Positions 37,910 through 46,748 of a DNA stretch of 64,000 nt are shown one piece after another (within the stretch, counting starts at the first letter, position 1; the number at the start of each line of letters is the position of its first letter). The stretch comes from Mycobacterium sp. M26 (GTDB taxonomy: Bacteria > Actinomycetota > Actinomycetes > Mycobacteriales > Mycobacteriaceae). The notes beneath the pieces are model-generated. The model had not been told where the DNA came from. It ran no database searches and worked only from the letters and a program-made list of their open reading frames with translations. Position numbers and translations under genes: made by a program. The stretch lies in NCBI RefSeq assembly GCF_001494595.1, contig NZ_LN929907.1:62001-126000 (forward strand). Reading direction: 5' to 3'.

Positions 37910-39745
37910 TCAGGCGTAGTTGAAATCCGTCGAGCCGATACCGTACGGATTGTCGTAGGCGTAGTTGATGTACACCGGCCCCTGCTGGAAGGCGTAGTAG
38001 CCGGTGTTGATCAGACCGGTCGAGATCACCGTCGGGCTGCCGAACGACGTGGTGATGAACGAGTAGAGCAACGTGCTGCCGTCGGCGGTGTAGACCGAGA
38101 TCTTGGTGCCGGCCGGGACCGAACTCGAGCCAACGATGGACTGCAGAATGGTGCCGTAGACGCCACCGGAGTCGATGATGGCGCCGACCGTGGTCTTGGT
38201 GCCGTTGTTCACCTGGACCTGGACCCACGCGTCGGGCGTGCCGGGCACCGAGACGCGCACCGGCATCGGGTTCTGACCGAAGATCATCAGACCGCCGAGG
38301 CCGAAGAACAGGCCCTGGTAGAGCAGGACGCCATCGCTGAGCTCACCGGGCAGCGACGTGGTCGGGATGCTCGGACCGGGACCCGCCGCGTTCGCTCCGA
38401 TGCCGAGAATGCCCTCGGCACCCCAGCTCAGGAAACTCTCGAACGCCGCGGAGTCGGCCTGGGTGACGACGTCGACGCTGGTGGGCTCGGAGACGATGCC
38501 GTTCCCGAAATCGACAGTGGTCGTATAGATGTTGTAGTCGTAAGCCTCGGTGGGGGCGCCGCTGTAGGTGATGGACCCGCTTCCGGTCGGCGTGCCCAGA
38601 CCGGTCTGGTTGACCGCGTTGTAGGAGATCACCAGGCCCGAGGAGCCGGTGTCGACCAGCACGGGCACGCTGGGCCCGCCGTTGACCGAGATGTAGACGA
38701 CCGGCTCGGTGGTGGCCTTCATGGTCACCGGCACGATCCCGTAGACCCGGGTGTTCGACGTGGCCGCGCTCAGCGAGTTGCTCACTGGGGCCATGCTTCC
38801 GCCGCCGGTGAACAGGCTGACCAGCGGCAGGAAGAAGGCCGCAGCGTTCATCTCGGCGCCCGCCACCGAGGGCAGCAGGATGTTGACCAGCAGGTTGCCG
38901 CCGGCGATCTGGTGCACGATCGGGATGTTGGCGGTGGCGGCGAAGAAGCCCTGCGCACCGGAGTTGGTTGCCGACCACAGATCAAGCGTGGCCGCCGCAC
39001 TGGACAGGAACAGCTGCGGCACGATCGCGGCGAGTCCGCCCGCGATGTTTCCGCTGCCCCAGGTCGCCGCGTTGAGTTCGGTCTGCGCGTCAACGAGCTG
39101 TTGTCTGCCCAGGGTGTAGGCGACACCGGCGACGATCTGCTCGCTCGGCAGGTACGACGTCGAACTCGGGGTCGGGTCGGCGGCTGCGAGCGCGGACGCC
39201 GCGCTCGTCGTCTCGGCCGTGGATGAGGTTGCCGCAGTAGAGGTCTCAGCGGTGGCCTTCACCCGGGCCGTATGGGCGACGGCGGTCGGGGTCACCGTGG
39301 TGGGCTCGGTCGTCGTTTCCGTCGTCGATGTCGCCGATGCGGTAGTGGCGGTGGTGGTGGACGCGGCGGCGGCAGCGGTTTCAGTCGTGGCCGCCGCGGC
39401 GGCGCTCACCGTGTCCGAGGTCTCCGAGGAGTCCTTGGCGCTCGTGTTGCCGCCCGACGACGACACCTTGCTGCTGCGGGCCGAGTGGGCGGTGGTCTTC
39501 TTCGCGGTCGTCGACGAGTCGTTGGATGACGAGTCCTGTGAGCTGCTGTCCGAACTGGCCGACGCGCTCTTGGCGCTGCCGCCGGAGGATCCGGTGTCGG
39601 CGTAGGCCACTGCGGTTCCACCGGCCAGGGCAGCGCCCACACCGAGGGTCACCGCACCGGCGCCCAGCCAGGCGTACGGCTGAAGGCGGCGCCGCGGGGC
39701 GCGGTGCTTTCCGCCGCGGCCGTTCGTGCTGCCGGTCTGCCTCAT
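37910..39745 (-). CDS. Secreted pepsin-like aspartic protease, PecA type without a PE domain
   Basis: 611 residues. The N-terminus is MRQTGSTNGRGGKHRAPRRR, then a hydrophobic segment (YAWLGAGAVTLGVGAALAGG) and likely cleavage near AYADTG. A Ser/Thr/Ala-rich linker extends to about residue 190. The protease domain has the two aspartate motifs VPVLVDTGSSGLVI (about 363) and AIIDSGGVYGTI (about 524), matching the PecA / PE_PGRS35-like C-terminal protease that trims PE-domain proteins in pathogenic mycobacteria. There is no PE or PGRS domain, so secretion would be by Sec rather than type VII. Substrates unknown; neighbouring Ser/Thr-rich secreted proteins are possible targets. Confidence 0.78.
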   Translation of the reverse strand: MRQTGSTNGRGGKHRAPRRRLQPYAWLGAGAVTLGVGAALAGGTAVAYADTGSSGGSAKSASASSDSSSQDSSSNDSSTTAKKTTAHSARSSKVSSSGGNTSAKDSSETSDTVSAAAAATTETAAAAASTTTATTASATSTTETTTEPTTVTPTAVAHTARVKATAETSTAATSSTAETTSAASALAAADPTPSSTSYLPSEQIVAGVAYTLGRQQLVDAQTELNAATWGSGNIAGGLAAIVPQLFLSSAAATLDLWSATNSGAQGFFAATANIPIVHQIAGGNLLVNILLPSVAGAEMNAAAFFLPLVSLFTGGGSMAPVSNSLSAATSNTRVYGIVPVTMKATTEPVVYISVNGGPSVPVLVDTGSSGLVISYNAVNQTGLGTPTGSGSITYSGAPTEAYDYNIYTTTVDFGNGIVSEPTSVDVVTQADSAAFESFLSWGAEGILGIGANAAGPGPSIPTTSLPGELSDGVLLYQGLFFGLGGLMIFGQNPMPVRVSVPGTPDAWVQVQVNNGTKTTVGAIIDSGGVYGTILQSIVGSSSVPAGTKISVYTADGSTLLYSFITTSFGSPTVISTGLINTGYYAFQQGPVYINYAYDNPYGIGSTDFNYA

Positions 39746-39877
39746 TGCTTCCCCTCGCTGTGATGGCTCATCCGTTAACGCCGTCGCGAATTTGCTGGTT
39801 TGTCTATCACAGCGCCGCGGCGCGGCGATAGCCAACGCGCACAGCTCACAGCTCGCACCTAGCCAGAGGCTGAGGCG

Positions 39878-42187
39878 TTACTGCCGTATTTGCCAGCTCG
39901 TCGCGGGGTCGACCAGGATTCCCGACACGTCGACCACCTCGAATGCGCCGATCGGCACCTTGTTGAGCTCGGCTTGCGCCGTCTGATGTTCGGTGCCCGC
40001 CCAGCCATTACTCATCGCCAGCAGCTTCGCGCCGTCCTGGCCGGGAGTCGTCGAGTCGTAGATGACGGCGCCGTGCTGCTGCAGGGCTTTGAGGACCACC
40101 TGGGTGACAGCCGAGTATCCGGACATGTCGAAGTCGGCGCGCAGTCGCAGCACGCTGCCCATCGGGACGCCGGTGGTCCCGCTACCGTCACCGGACCCCG
40201 CCGGCCAGGTGAAGCCCGCCCCGCGGTCCTTGGAGATCACGATACCGAGCATGTGGTCGATGCTGCCGCGGGCGAGGTCGTCGGGCCGCAGGATCATCGG
40301 CAGGTAGGGCAGGTGTGCGGCGTTGGCCCATCCGGTGGTCGGGTAGTAGGGCGAACTCATGTCGTAGTGGACACCGGCCTCGGCGATCCAGGACGACCCG
40401 TACAGCGCCCGGTAGATGGCATTGCCGATGGCGTCCTGGAAGCTGTTGGCCGGCATCTCGACCCCATTGGCGACGTTGTAGAGCTCCTGGGAGATGCAGG
40501 TGCCCTCCTGGAACACCAGCAGATGGCGATCCCACGCGGGCAGTGCCGGCATCCCTTCGATGATCGGCCGGTCCGGGATCGCATACGGGCGGCTGTCGAT
40601 GCTGGGGCCGCTCGTCGAGTAGCCGCGATTGAAGATCACCGTCTCGGTGCGTGCGCTCGCACCGATGACGTTCACCGGCATACCGCCGGTGTTGTTCTGC
40701 CAGTAGACACCCCAGTTGGCGTTGAGCGTGGCGCCGCGGCCGGCCCCCAGGATGTTGAGCCATGCGCTCGACTGGGCCTTGACCGGCAGCGTGCTGACGT
40801 CAGCGTGGAAGATCGTGTCGGTCGGCATCAAGGTGCACCCGCAGAAGGTGGTCTGCCCGTTGGCGGCGATGGTGTTGCTCGGGCTGATGGTGATGCTGAC
40901 CGGGACGGCGACCGTGCCGCCGTGGCCGTCGGCGACGGTGACCGAGAAGGTGTCGACCTTGTCGGCTGCCGGTCCGGTGAAGACGGCCGCTTTGGCGCGG
41001 GCGGCGGCGGTGGGCGTGTAGGTGAAGCTGCCGTCGGCGCCCAGCGCGAAGCTGCCCTTGGCGGTGGTAACCGATCCGGTGTAGTTCAGGACGTCGCCGT
41101 CGGTGTCGGATCCGACGATAGCTCCGGTGACGACACCGGTATTCACGTCGCGGGGACCGACGGTGGTCTTGCCGGTCGGCGCGGTGTTCTTGGGGCTGAT
41201 CGACACCGTGACGGTGACGGCTAGGACCGCGCCGTGTCCGTCGTTGACGTTGACGACGAACGAGTCGGTCTTGTCAGCGAGGGTGGCGGTGACGGCGGCG
41301 GCGTTGTGCCGGGCGGCCGCGGTGGGTGTGTAGGCGAACGCTCCCCCGCCGTTGACGGTGACACTGCCGCCCTTGGCGGTGGTGGGATTGACGCTGTAGG
41401 TCAGCAGATCCTTATCGGCATCGGTTCCGGCGACCTTGCCGCCGACGTAGCCGTTGCTCGCATTGGGCGCATTGACCGTGGTCTTGGCGGTCGGCGCAGT
41501 GTTCTTCGGGGAGATTGGCACGACCACCGTCGTGACTGCTTTCGCACCGGCGGGGTCGGTCACGGTGACGGTGACGGCATCGGTGGTGAGGGTGGCGTCG
41601 GCGGTAACCAGTGCGGCGTCGTGGCGCGCCTTGGCGGTTGGGGTGTAGGTGAACACCCCGGCGGTCGTGGTGGTCACCGCACCCTTGCCGGATGTCGTTG
41701 CGCGATAGGCGAGTTTGTCACCGTTGGGGTCGGTGGCGCTGACCGTTCCGGTGACGGCACCGGTAGTGGCCGAGGGGCTGCCGACGAGAACGCTCTGGAT
41801 GACCGGTGGGGCGTTGACCACGGTGACGTTGGCCGTCAGCTGTGCACTCGGCGCGATCTGGCCAAGCTGCCGCCGTGTTGCGGCGAGCACGGTCCAGGCC
41901 AGCGGCGACTCCGCGGGGCCGGCCGGGCTGCCACCCAGCAGGGTGGTCAACCGGGCGGCCGTCGATGCCGTCGAAACAGGCTTGACGGCAACCACTTTCG
42001 CGGGCTCGACAGCACGCGCCTTGGCGGCGGCGGGTTTGGCCGCGCGCTGCGTGGTCGAATGCCGGGCCGAGGACCCGGTGGAGTCACCGGAATCGGCCAG
42101 CGCGGGACTCGCGGTCGCGATCGCCGCACCGACTCCGAGCGCGACGGCCAGGCCGCCGACCCGTCCTACACAGGCTGCCGCTGTCAT
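39878..42187 (-). CDS. Secreted protein with cadherin/VCBS-like repeats and unassigned C-terminal domain
   Basis: 769 residues. The signal peptide contains VGRVGGLAVALGVGAA with cleavage near SPALADS. An Ala/Lys/Ser-rich linker follows, then at least three about 95-residue Ig-like repeats (about 125-410), each with a D-x-D-x-D-x-L calcium-binding loop (TDADKDLLTY, SDTDGDVLNY), FTYTPTAAAR and a DGHG strand ending in ISPKNTAPT. The C-terminal about 340 residues, starting NTIAANGQTTFCGCTLMPTD, are globular with scattered Trp and Tyr; I do not recognise the family. The start has a GGGAGGGG ribosome-binding site. Probably a cell-surface or released protein; an adhesin or enzyme role cannot be decided. 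Confidence 0.72.
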   Translation of the reverse strand: MTAAACVGRVGGLAVALGVGAAIATASPALADSGDSTGSSARHSTTQRAAKPAAAKARAVEPAKVVAVKPVSTASTAARLTTLLGGSPAGPAESPLAWTVLAATRRQLGQIAPSAQLTANVTVVNAPPVIQSVLVGSPSATTGAVTGTVSATDPNGDKLAYRATTSGKGAVTTTTAGVFTYTPTAKARHDAALVTADATLTTDAVTVTVTDPAGAKAVTTVVVPISPKNTAPTAKTTVNAPNASNGYVGGKVAGTDADKDLLTYSVNPTTAKGGSVTVNGGGAFAYTPTAAARHNAAAVTATLADKTDSFVVNVNDGHGAVLAVTVTVSISPKNTAPTGKTTVGPRDVNTGVVTGAIVGSDTDGDVLNYTGSVTTAKGSFALGADGSFTYTPTAAARAKAAVFTGPAADKVDTFSVTVADGHGGTVAVPVSITISPSNTIAANGQTTFCGCTLMPTDTIFHADVSTLPVKAQSSAWLNILGAGRGATLNANWGVYWQNNTGGMPVNVIGASARTETVIFNRGYSTSGPSIDSRPYAIPDRPIIEGMPALPAWDRHLLVFQEGTCISQELYNVANGVEMPANSFQDAIGNAIYRALYGSSWIAEAGVHYDMSSPYYPTTGWANAAHLPYLPMILRPDDLARGSIDHMLGIVISKDRGAGFTWPAGSGDGSGTTGVPMGSVLRLRADFDMSGYSAVTQVVLKALQQHGAVIYDSTTPGQDGAKLLAMSNGWAGTEHQTAQAELNKVPIGAFEVVDVSGILVDPATSWQIRQ

Positions 42188-42316
42188 ATCGGACCCCTCC
42201 CAGCGTGGTCTTCCCAAGTAAGCAGGCCGGGAGGTGTTTTCGTGGGGAATCAGCAAAATTAACGATGACGTCGAGAGCCGACTTGAATTGACTCCGAGGG
42301 CAATTCCGCGTTCGGC

Positions 42317-43354
42317 TCAGTCCTTCTCGCCCTTGCGATCGGTGTCCCGGCTGGGCTGGACCCGCTTGGGTTCGCCCGGCATCTTGGGGTAGTTCGGCGG
42401 GTACGGGAGGTCGCCCAGGCCGCGCTCCTCGTCGGCATCGACCATCGCCAGCAAGGGCTCGATGGACTGGGCCACCGAATCCATGTCGGCCATCGGGTCG
42501 CCGCGCCGTGCGATCAGGTCCGGGACGGTGGCCATGGTGTAGTCGTCGGGGTCGGCGTCGGCGAGTTCGGTCCAGGTGAGCGGCGTCGACACCGTGGCGA
42601 TCGGCGTGGCCCGCACCGCGTAGGCGGCGGCGAACGTGCGATCGCGGGCGTTCTGGTTGTAGTCGATGAAGATACGCTCGCCGCGCTCCTCCTTCCACCA
42701 CGACGTCGTCACCAAATCCTGTGCACGCCTTTCGATCTCGCGCGCCAGCGCAATCCCGGCCCGGCGCACCGCGATGAAGTCCCACTGCGGGGCGATGCGC
42801 AGGAACACGTGGATCCCCCGACCGCCGGAGGTCTTGGGGTAGCCGACCAGCCCGAGCTCGTCGAGTAGCGGCTTGAGGATGTCGACGGCCACGGTGCGCG
42901 CCTGTGCGAACCCGGTACCCGGTTGCGGGTCGAGGTCCACCCGCAACTCGTCGGGATGGTCGGTGTCGGGACAGCGCACCTGCCACGGGTGAAACGTCAC
43001 GGTGCCCATTTGCGCGGCCCACACCACCGCCGAGGGATGCGTGACCATCAGTGCATCGGCGGTACGGCCGGACGGGAACGTCACCCGACAGGTCTTCAGA
43101 TAGTCGGGATGCTTCTCCGGCACCCGCTTCTGGTAGATCTCCTCACCCTCGATGCCGTCGGGGAACCGCTGCAGATGCGTGGGGCGGTCCCGCAGTGCGG
43201 TCAGCAGCGGGCCGCGGCACGCCATCGTCCGGTAGTACTCGACGAGAGTGCCCTTGGTTCCGGCTGATCCGAGTTGCGGGAAATAGATCTTGTCCCGGTT
43301 GGTGAGCCGCACCGCGACCCCGTCGACGTCGAGTTCCTCGGCTTTGGTGGCCAC
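42317..43354 (-). CDS. LigD polymerase domain-like primase-polymerase (Prim-PolC)
   Basis: 345 residues, a stand-alone archaeo-eukaryotic primase-fold polymerase. Metal ligands Asp140 and Asp142 in RVDLDPQPG and Asp230 in FIDYNQNARDRT; KTSGGRGIHVF holds His182. Such enzymes (Rv3730c, MSMEG_6301) fill short gaps with a preference for ribonucleotides and work with LigC in base excision repair. Here ligC lies 1.4 kb away on the other strand, the two separated by an SDR and a TetR gene. No ligase or nuclease domain is fused. Confidence 0.92.
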   Translation of the reverse strand: MATKAEELDVDGVAVRLTNRDKIYFPQLGSAGTKGTLVEYYRTMACRGPLLTALRDRPTHLQRFPDGIEGEEIYQKRVPEKHPDYLKTCRVTFPSGRTADALMVTHPSAVVWAAQMGTVTFHPWQVRCPDTDHPDELRVDLDPQPGTGFAQARTVAVDILKPLLDELGLVGYPKTSGGRGIHVFLRIAPQWDFIAVRRAGIALAREIERRAQDLVTTSWWKEERGERIFIDYNQNARDRTFAAAYAVRATPIATVSTPLTWTELADADPDDYTMATVPDLIARRGDPMADMDSVAQSIEPLLAMVDADEERGLGDLPYPPNYPKMPGEPKRVQPSRDTDRKGEKD

Positions 43355-43371
43355 TCCTCGAAACTACGCCC

Positions 43372-44079
43372 TCAGATGCGGGGCAACGCCTTCATCCGCT
43401 CGTCCAGTGGCCGACCGAGGTAGGCGCGGATATCCCGGGTCATCTGGTCACCGAGTACCTCGGACGCCCCGCTTTCGACCGCGTCGAGCACCTGACGCAC
43501 CACATCGGCAGGATCGGACTTCGGGGCATCGGTGAACGAGGCCATATCCGTGTCCACCAGACCGACGTACACCCCGACCACCTGGACACCGCGGGGCGCC
43601 AGTTCTATCCGCATCGAGTCGGTGGCATTCCACAGAGCGGCTTTCGACGCCCCGTAGCTGCCGCCGCCCGGCATCCAGGCCAGCACCGAGGACACGTTGA
43701 CCACGGCTCCGGCCCGCTCCGCGATCCCGTCGGCGAGGGCCGCGGCCAGCGCGAGCGGACCCAGCAGGTTGGTCTCCAGTTCGGCCCGCAAGGCGCTGGT
43801 GTCCGGGTCCAGCACCGAGGCGCCACGCACGATGCCGGCGTTGTTGATGAGGACGCTGACATCGGGAGCAGCCTTGGCGACCGCGGCCACCGACGCCGCG
43901 TCGGTGACGTCCAGGGTCACGGGCACCACCCGCGGATCGTCAACCTCGACGCCGCGCGGGTCGCGCGCCGCGGCATAGACCTTCGTGACTCCCCGATCCA
44001 ACAGCTGCTGCACGTAGTGTCGGCCCATCCCCCGATTCGCCCCGGTCACCAGCACGCTGCGGCTAGCCAACGACGTCAT
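43372..44079 (-). CDS. Short-chain dehydrogenase/reductase
   Basis: 235 residues. TGANRGMG cofactor motif (about 12-19), NNAG (about 78), catalytic Ser in VNVSSVLAW, and Tyr-x3-Lys in GSYGASKAA. NAD(P)H oxidoreductase of unknown substrate. It is divergent from a TetR gene with two palindromic operators between, so it is the probable regulated target. An AGGAGG site precedes ATG 44079. Confidence 0.9.
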   Translation of the reverse strand: MTSLASRSVLVTGANRGMGRHYVQQLLDRGVTKVYAAARDPRGVEVDDPRVVPVTLDVTDAASVAAVAKAAPDVSVLINNAGIVRGASVLDPDTSALRAELETNLLGPLALAAALADGIAERAGAVVNVSSVLAWMPGGGSYGASKAALWNATDSMRIELAPRGVQVVGVYVGLVDTDMASFTDAPKSDPADVVRQVLDAVESGASEVLGDQMTRDIRAYLGRPLDERMKALPRI

Positions 44080-44092
44080 CGCGATCCTCCTG

Positions 44093-44114
44093 AAGTAAAC
44101 CAAACGGTGTACTT
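44093..44114. promoter_or_regulatory. TetR operator 1 (SDR-proximal)
   Basis: Imperfect palindrome with arms AAGTAAACC and GGTGTACTT separated by 4 bp; 8 of 9 arm positions are complementary. It lies 14 bp upstream of the SDR start codon, where it could block the SDR promoter. Confidence 0.6.
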
Positions 44115-44138
44115 TTAACCGTAGCAAGCACAAGGCTC

Positions 44139-44161
44139 AAGGTAAACCCAGCGGTATACTT
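44139..44161. promoter_or_regulatory. TetR operator 2 overlapping the tetR promoter
   Basis: A second dyad of the same consensus (arms GGTAAACC and GGTATACT, centre CAGC). Its right arm contains TATACT (44155-44160), a near-perfect -10 box ending 7 bp before the TetR ATG, so binding would autorepress a leaderless transcript. Confidence 0.6.
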
Positions 44162-44167
44162 GGCGGC

Positions 44168-44749
44168 ATGAGCAGTCAGCGCCAGGACACCGTGCGCGGT
44201 GGTCGCGGTGCACGCAAGCGCATCCTGGATGCCGCCGAACGGCTCTTCTATCGGGAAGGCATCAACGCCACCGGCGTAGAGCGTCTCGCCAGCGAGGCAT
44301 CGGTATCCAAACGCACTCTCTACCAACATTTTCCGAGCAAAGAGGCGGTGGTCGAAGAGTATCTGCGCGGAATTCAGGACCGCGTGGGCGACCCCATCAG
44401 CCCCACACCCGCCGATACAGGTCGCACACCACGGGCACGGCTGCTCGCACTCTTCGACCGTTCGCTGCCACCCGGCCGGATACGGGGTTGCCCGTTCCAC
44501 AATGCCGCCGTCGAAGCCGGGACCATACCCGAGGTCCAGGACATCGTCCGGAATCACAAGCACGACTTCATCGACGGCCTGGCCAACCTGGCCCAGCAGG
44601 CGGGGGCAGCCAACCCCCGGTTGCTCGGGTGGCAGCTGGCCGTGCTCTACGAAGGGGCAGCCTCCCTCAGCACGTCCCTCGACGATCCGGCAGGTTGGGA
44701 CTACGCCCGCAAAGCTGCCCAGGCTCTCATCGACAACGCGCTGAAGTAG
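44168..44749 (+). CDS. TetR family transcriptional regulator
   Basis: 193 residues. Helix-turn-helix at about 15-62 (RKRILDAAERLFYREGINAT, VERLASEASVSKRTLYQHFP). The ligand domain contains a conserved RGCPFHNAAVEAG block, typical of a subfamily that controls a divergent SDR gene. It probably binds the two palindromes upstream and represses itself and the SDR gene. It ends 14 bp before ligC. Confidence 0.92.
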   Translation: MSSQRQDTVRGGRGARKRILDAAERLFYREGINATGVERLASEASVSKRTLYQHFPSKEAVVEEYLRGIQDRVGDPISPTPADTGRTPRARLLALFDRSLPPGRIRGCPFHNAAVEAGTIPEVQDIVRNHKHDFIDGLANLAQQAGAANPRLLGWQLAVLYEGAASLSTSLDDPAGWDYARKAAQALIDNALK

Positions 44750-44763
44750 GCACAATAGGGGAC

Positions 44764-45837
44764 ATGGACCTGCCCGTGTTGCCGCCGGTCTCCCCGATGC
44801 TCGCCAAATCAGTGACGTCCTTCCCGCCCGATGCCTCCTACGAACCGAAATGGGACGGCTTCCGGTCGATCTGCTTTCGCGACGGGGACGCCGTCGAGTT
44901 GGGCAGCCGCAACGAACGCCCGCTGACCCGATACTTCCCCGAACTCGTCGCCGCCGCACAAGCCGAACTCCCGCCGCGGTGCGTGATCGACGGGGAGATC
45001 ATCATCGCCACCGGGAACGGCCTGGATTTCGAAGCGCTGCAGCAGCGCATCCATCCGGCTGACTCCCGGGTCCGCCTGCTCGCCGAGCAGACCCCGGCCG
45101 CGTTCGTCGCCTTCGACCTGCTGGCACTGGGCGACGACGACTACACCGGCCGGCCGTTCAGCGAGCGGCGCGCCGCCCTGGTCGACGCCCTCGCCGGGGC
45201 GGGCCCGTCGTTCCACGTCACGCCGGCCACGACCGATCTGCCGACCGCGCAACGCTGGTTCTCCGAATTCGAGGGCGCCGGACTCGACGGCATCATCGCC
45301 AAACCGCTGACCGTCACCTATCAACCGGACAAGCGGGTGATGTTCAAGATCAAGCACGAGCGGACTGCCGACTGTGTGGTGGCCGGCTACCGGCTGCACA
45401 AGTCCGGCGACGACGCGATCGGCTCACTGCTGCTCGGGCTGTACAAACCTGATGGCGCGCTGGCCTCGGTCGGCGTCATCGGCGCGTTCCCGATGGCCAA
45501 GCGCCGGGCGTTGTTCGCCGAACTGCAGCCACTGGTCACCAGCTTTGAGGACCACCCGTGGAATTGGGCGGCGCACGAATCCGGCGAACGCACCCCGCGC
45601 AAGAACGAAGGTTCGCGATGGAACGCCGGTAAGGACCTGTCGTTCACCCCGCTGCGGCCTGAACTGGTGGTCGAGGTCCGCTATGACCACATGGAGGGCG
45701 ACCGGTTCCGGCACACCGCCCAGTTCAACCGCTGGCGGCCCGACCGTGACCCACGCTCGTGCACCTACGAACAGCTCGACGAGCCGGTCCGGTTCCGCCT
45801 CGGCGACATCGTTCCGGGGCTGGGCGGTCACGGGTGA
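44764..45837 (+). CDS. ligC: ATP-dependent DNA ligase LigC
   Basis: 357 residues. Nucleotidyltransferase motif I KWDG with catalytic Lys29; motifs [20 protein letters not shown] and DGIIAKP, and motif [16 protein letters not shown], followed by an OB-fold domain. This is the minimal ATP ligase of mycobacteria (Rv3731), linked to repair with Prim-PolC. The ATG at 44764 begins the conserved [16 protein letters not shown]; a longer frame would overlap the tetR gene. The stop overlaps the gluQRS start (GTGA). Confidence 0.94.
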   Translation: MDLPVLPPVSPMLAKSVTSFPPDASYEPKWDGFRSICFRDGDAVELGSRNERPLTRYFPELVAAAQAELPPRCVIDGEIIIATGNGLDFEALQQRIHPADSRVRLLAEQTPAAFVAFDLLALGDDDYTGRPFSERRAALVDALAGAGPSFHVTPATTDLPTAQRWFSEFEGAGLDGIIAKPLTVTYQPDKRVMFKIKHERTADCVVAGYRLHKSGDDAIGSLLLGLYKPDGALASVGVIGAFPMAKRRALFAELQPLVTSFEDHPWNWAAHESGERTPRKNEGSRWNAGKDLSFTPLRPELVVEVRYDHMEGDRFRHTAQFNRWRPDRDPRSCTYEQLDEPVRFRLGDIVPGLGGHG

Positions 45838-46703
45838 GCGGCGCAGGCCGGTTCGCTCCCAGCCCGTCGGCCGATCTGCACATCGGCAATCTGCGCACCG
45901 CGGTGCTGGCGTGGCTGTTCGCCCGCTCGACGGGCAGGCGGTTTCTCATCCGGGTGGAGGACCTCGATGACCGCACCCATGACGACGTGGCGCACCGTCA
46001 GCTCGCGGACCTCGCCGCCATCGGGATCACTTGGGACTGCGAGCCGGAATGGCAGTCCGCCCACCGAGACCGCTACGACGCGGTGGTCGACGCTCTCATC
46101 GAACGCGGGCTGGTTTACGAATGTTATTGCAGCAGAAAGGATATCCTCAGCGCTCCGCGCGCACCGCATGCCCCGGAGGGGGCCTATCCCGGCACCTGCC
46201 GGGAGCTCTCCGAGCAGGATCGGGCCACCCGTCGCGCCGCCCGGCCGCCCGCGCTGCGATTGCGTTCGGACACTGCCGAATACACGGTGACCGACCTGCT
46301 TCACGGCAGCTACACCGGCGTGGTCGACGACTTCGTGCTGCGCCGCGGTGACGGGGTGCCGGCCTACAACCTGGCCGTGGTGGTCGACGACGCGCACAGC
46401 GGTATCGACCAGGTGGTGCGCGGCGAGGACCTGCTGTCCTCCTCCCCCCGGCAGGCCTACCTCGCCGGGCTGCTGGGCTATCCGGAGCCGACCTACGCCC
46501 ACGTGCCGTTGGCGCTCAACGCCGACGGCAAGCGACTGGCCAAGCGCGACGGTGCGGTCACGCTGGCCGAACTCGGCGTTGACCAGGCATTGGGGCTGAT
46601 CAGCGGCTCGCTGGGGTGGCCGTCGGCCGATCTCGGCACACTCCTGGAGCGATTCGACCCGGCTGTGCTGCCGCGCGAGCCGTGGATATACCAACCCGTT
46701 TGA
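45834..46703 (+). CDS. gluQRS: Glutamyl-queuosine tRNA(Asp) synthetase
   Basis: 289 residues, a GluRS paralogue without the anticodon-binding domain. Class I signatures: [20 protein letters not shown] (HIGH-type motif) and KRLAKRDG (KMSKS-type). A zinc site is likely formed by [10 protein letters not shown] and YPGTCR. It attaches glutamate to queuosine in tRNA-Asp rather than to tRNA-Glu. The GTG start overlaps the ligC stop. Queuosine use is supported by a tgt gene 5 kb downstream. Confidence 0.92.
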   Translation: MSGAGRFAPSPSADLHIGNLRTAVLAWLFARSTGRRFLIRVEDLDDRTHDDVAHRQLADLAAIGITWDCEPEWQSAHRDRYDAVVDALIERGLVYECYCSRKDILSAPRAPHAPEGAYPGTCRELSEQDRATRRAARPPALRLRSDTAEYTVTDLLHGSYTGVVDDFVLRRGDGVPAYNLAVVVDDAHSGIDQVVRGEDLLSSSPRQAYLAGLLGYPEPTYAHVPLALNADGKRLAKRDGAVTLAELGVDQALGLISGSLGWPSADLGTLLERFDPAVLPREPWIYQPV

Positions 46704-46748
46704 TCCGAACCCTTGGCGGGCATCCCCCGCGTCATTAACCTCCGCACA

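Noticed and set aside
37049..39226. 725-residue plus-strand frame antisense to two secreted protein genes
   Set aside because: Arises from Ser/Thr/Ala-rich coding on the minus strand; no signal or domain.
39878..42187. Tandem DNA repeat or CRISPR in the repeat-protein gene
   Set aside because: Repeats are about 285 bp coding units with diverged DNA, conserved at protein level; no short direct repeats with spacers occur anywhere in the window.
34770..42256. PE/PPE proteins or ESX locus
   Set aside because: No PE or PPE N-terminal motif, WxG protein or ESX component; the protease is PecA-like only in its catalytic domain.
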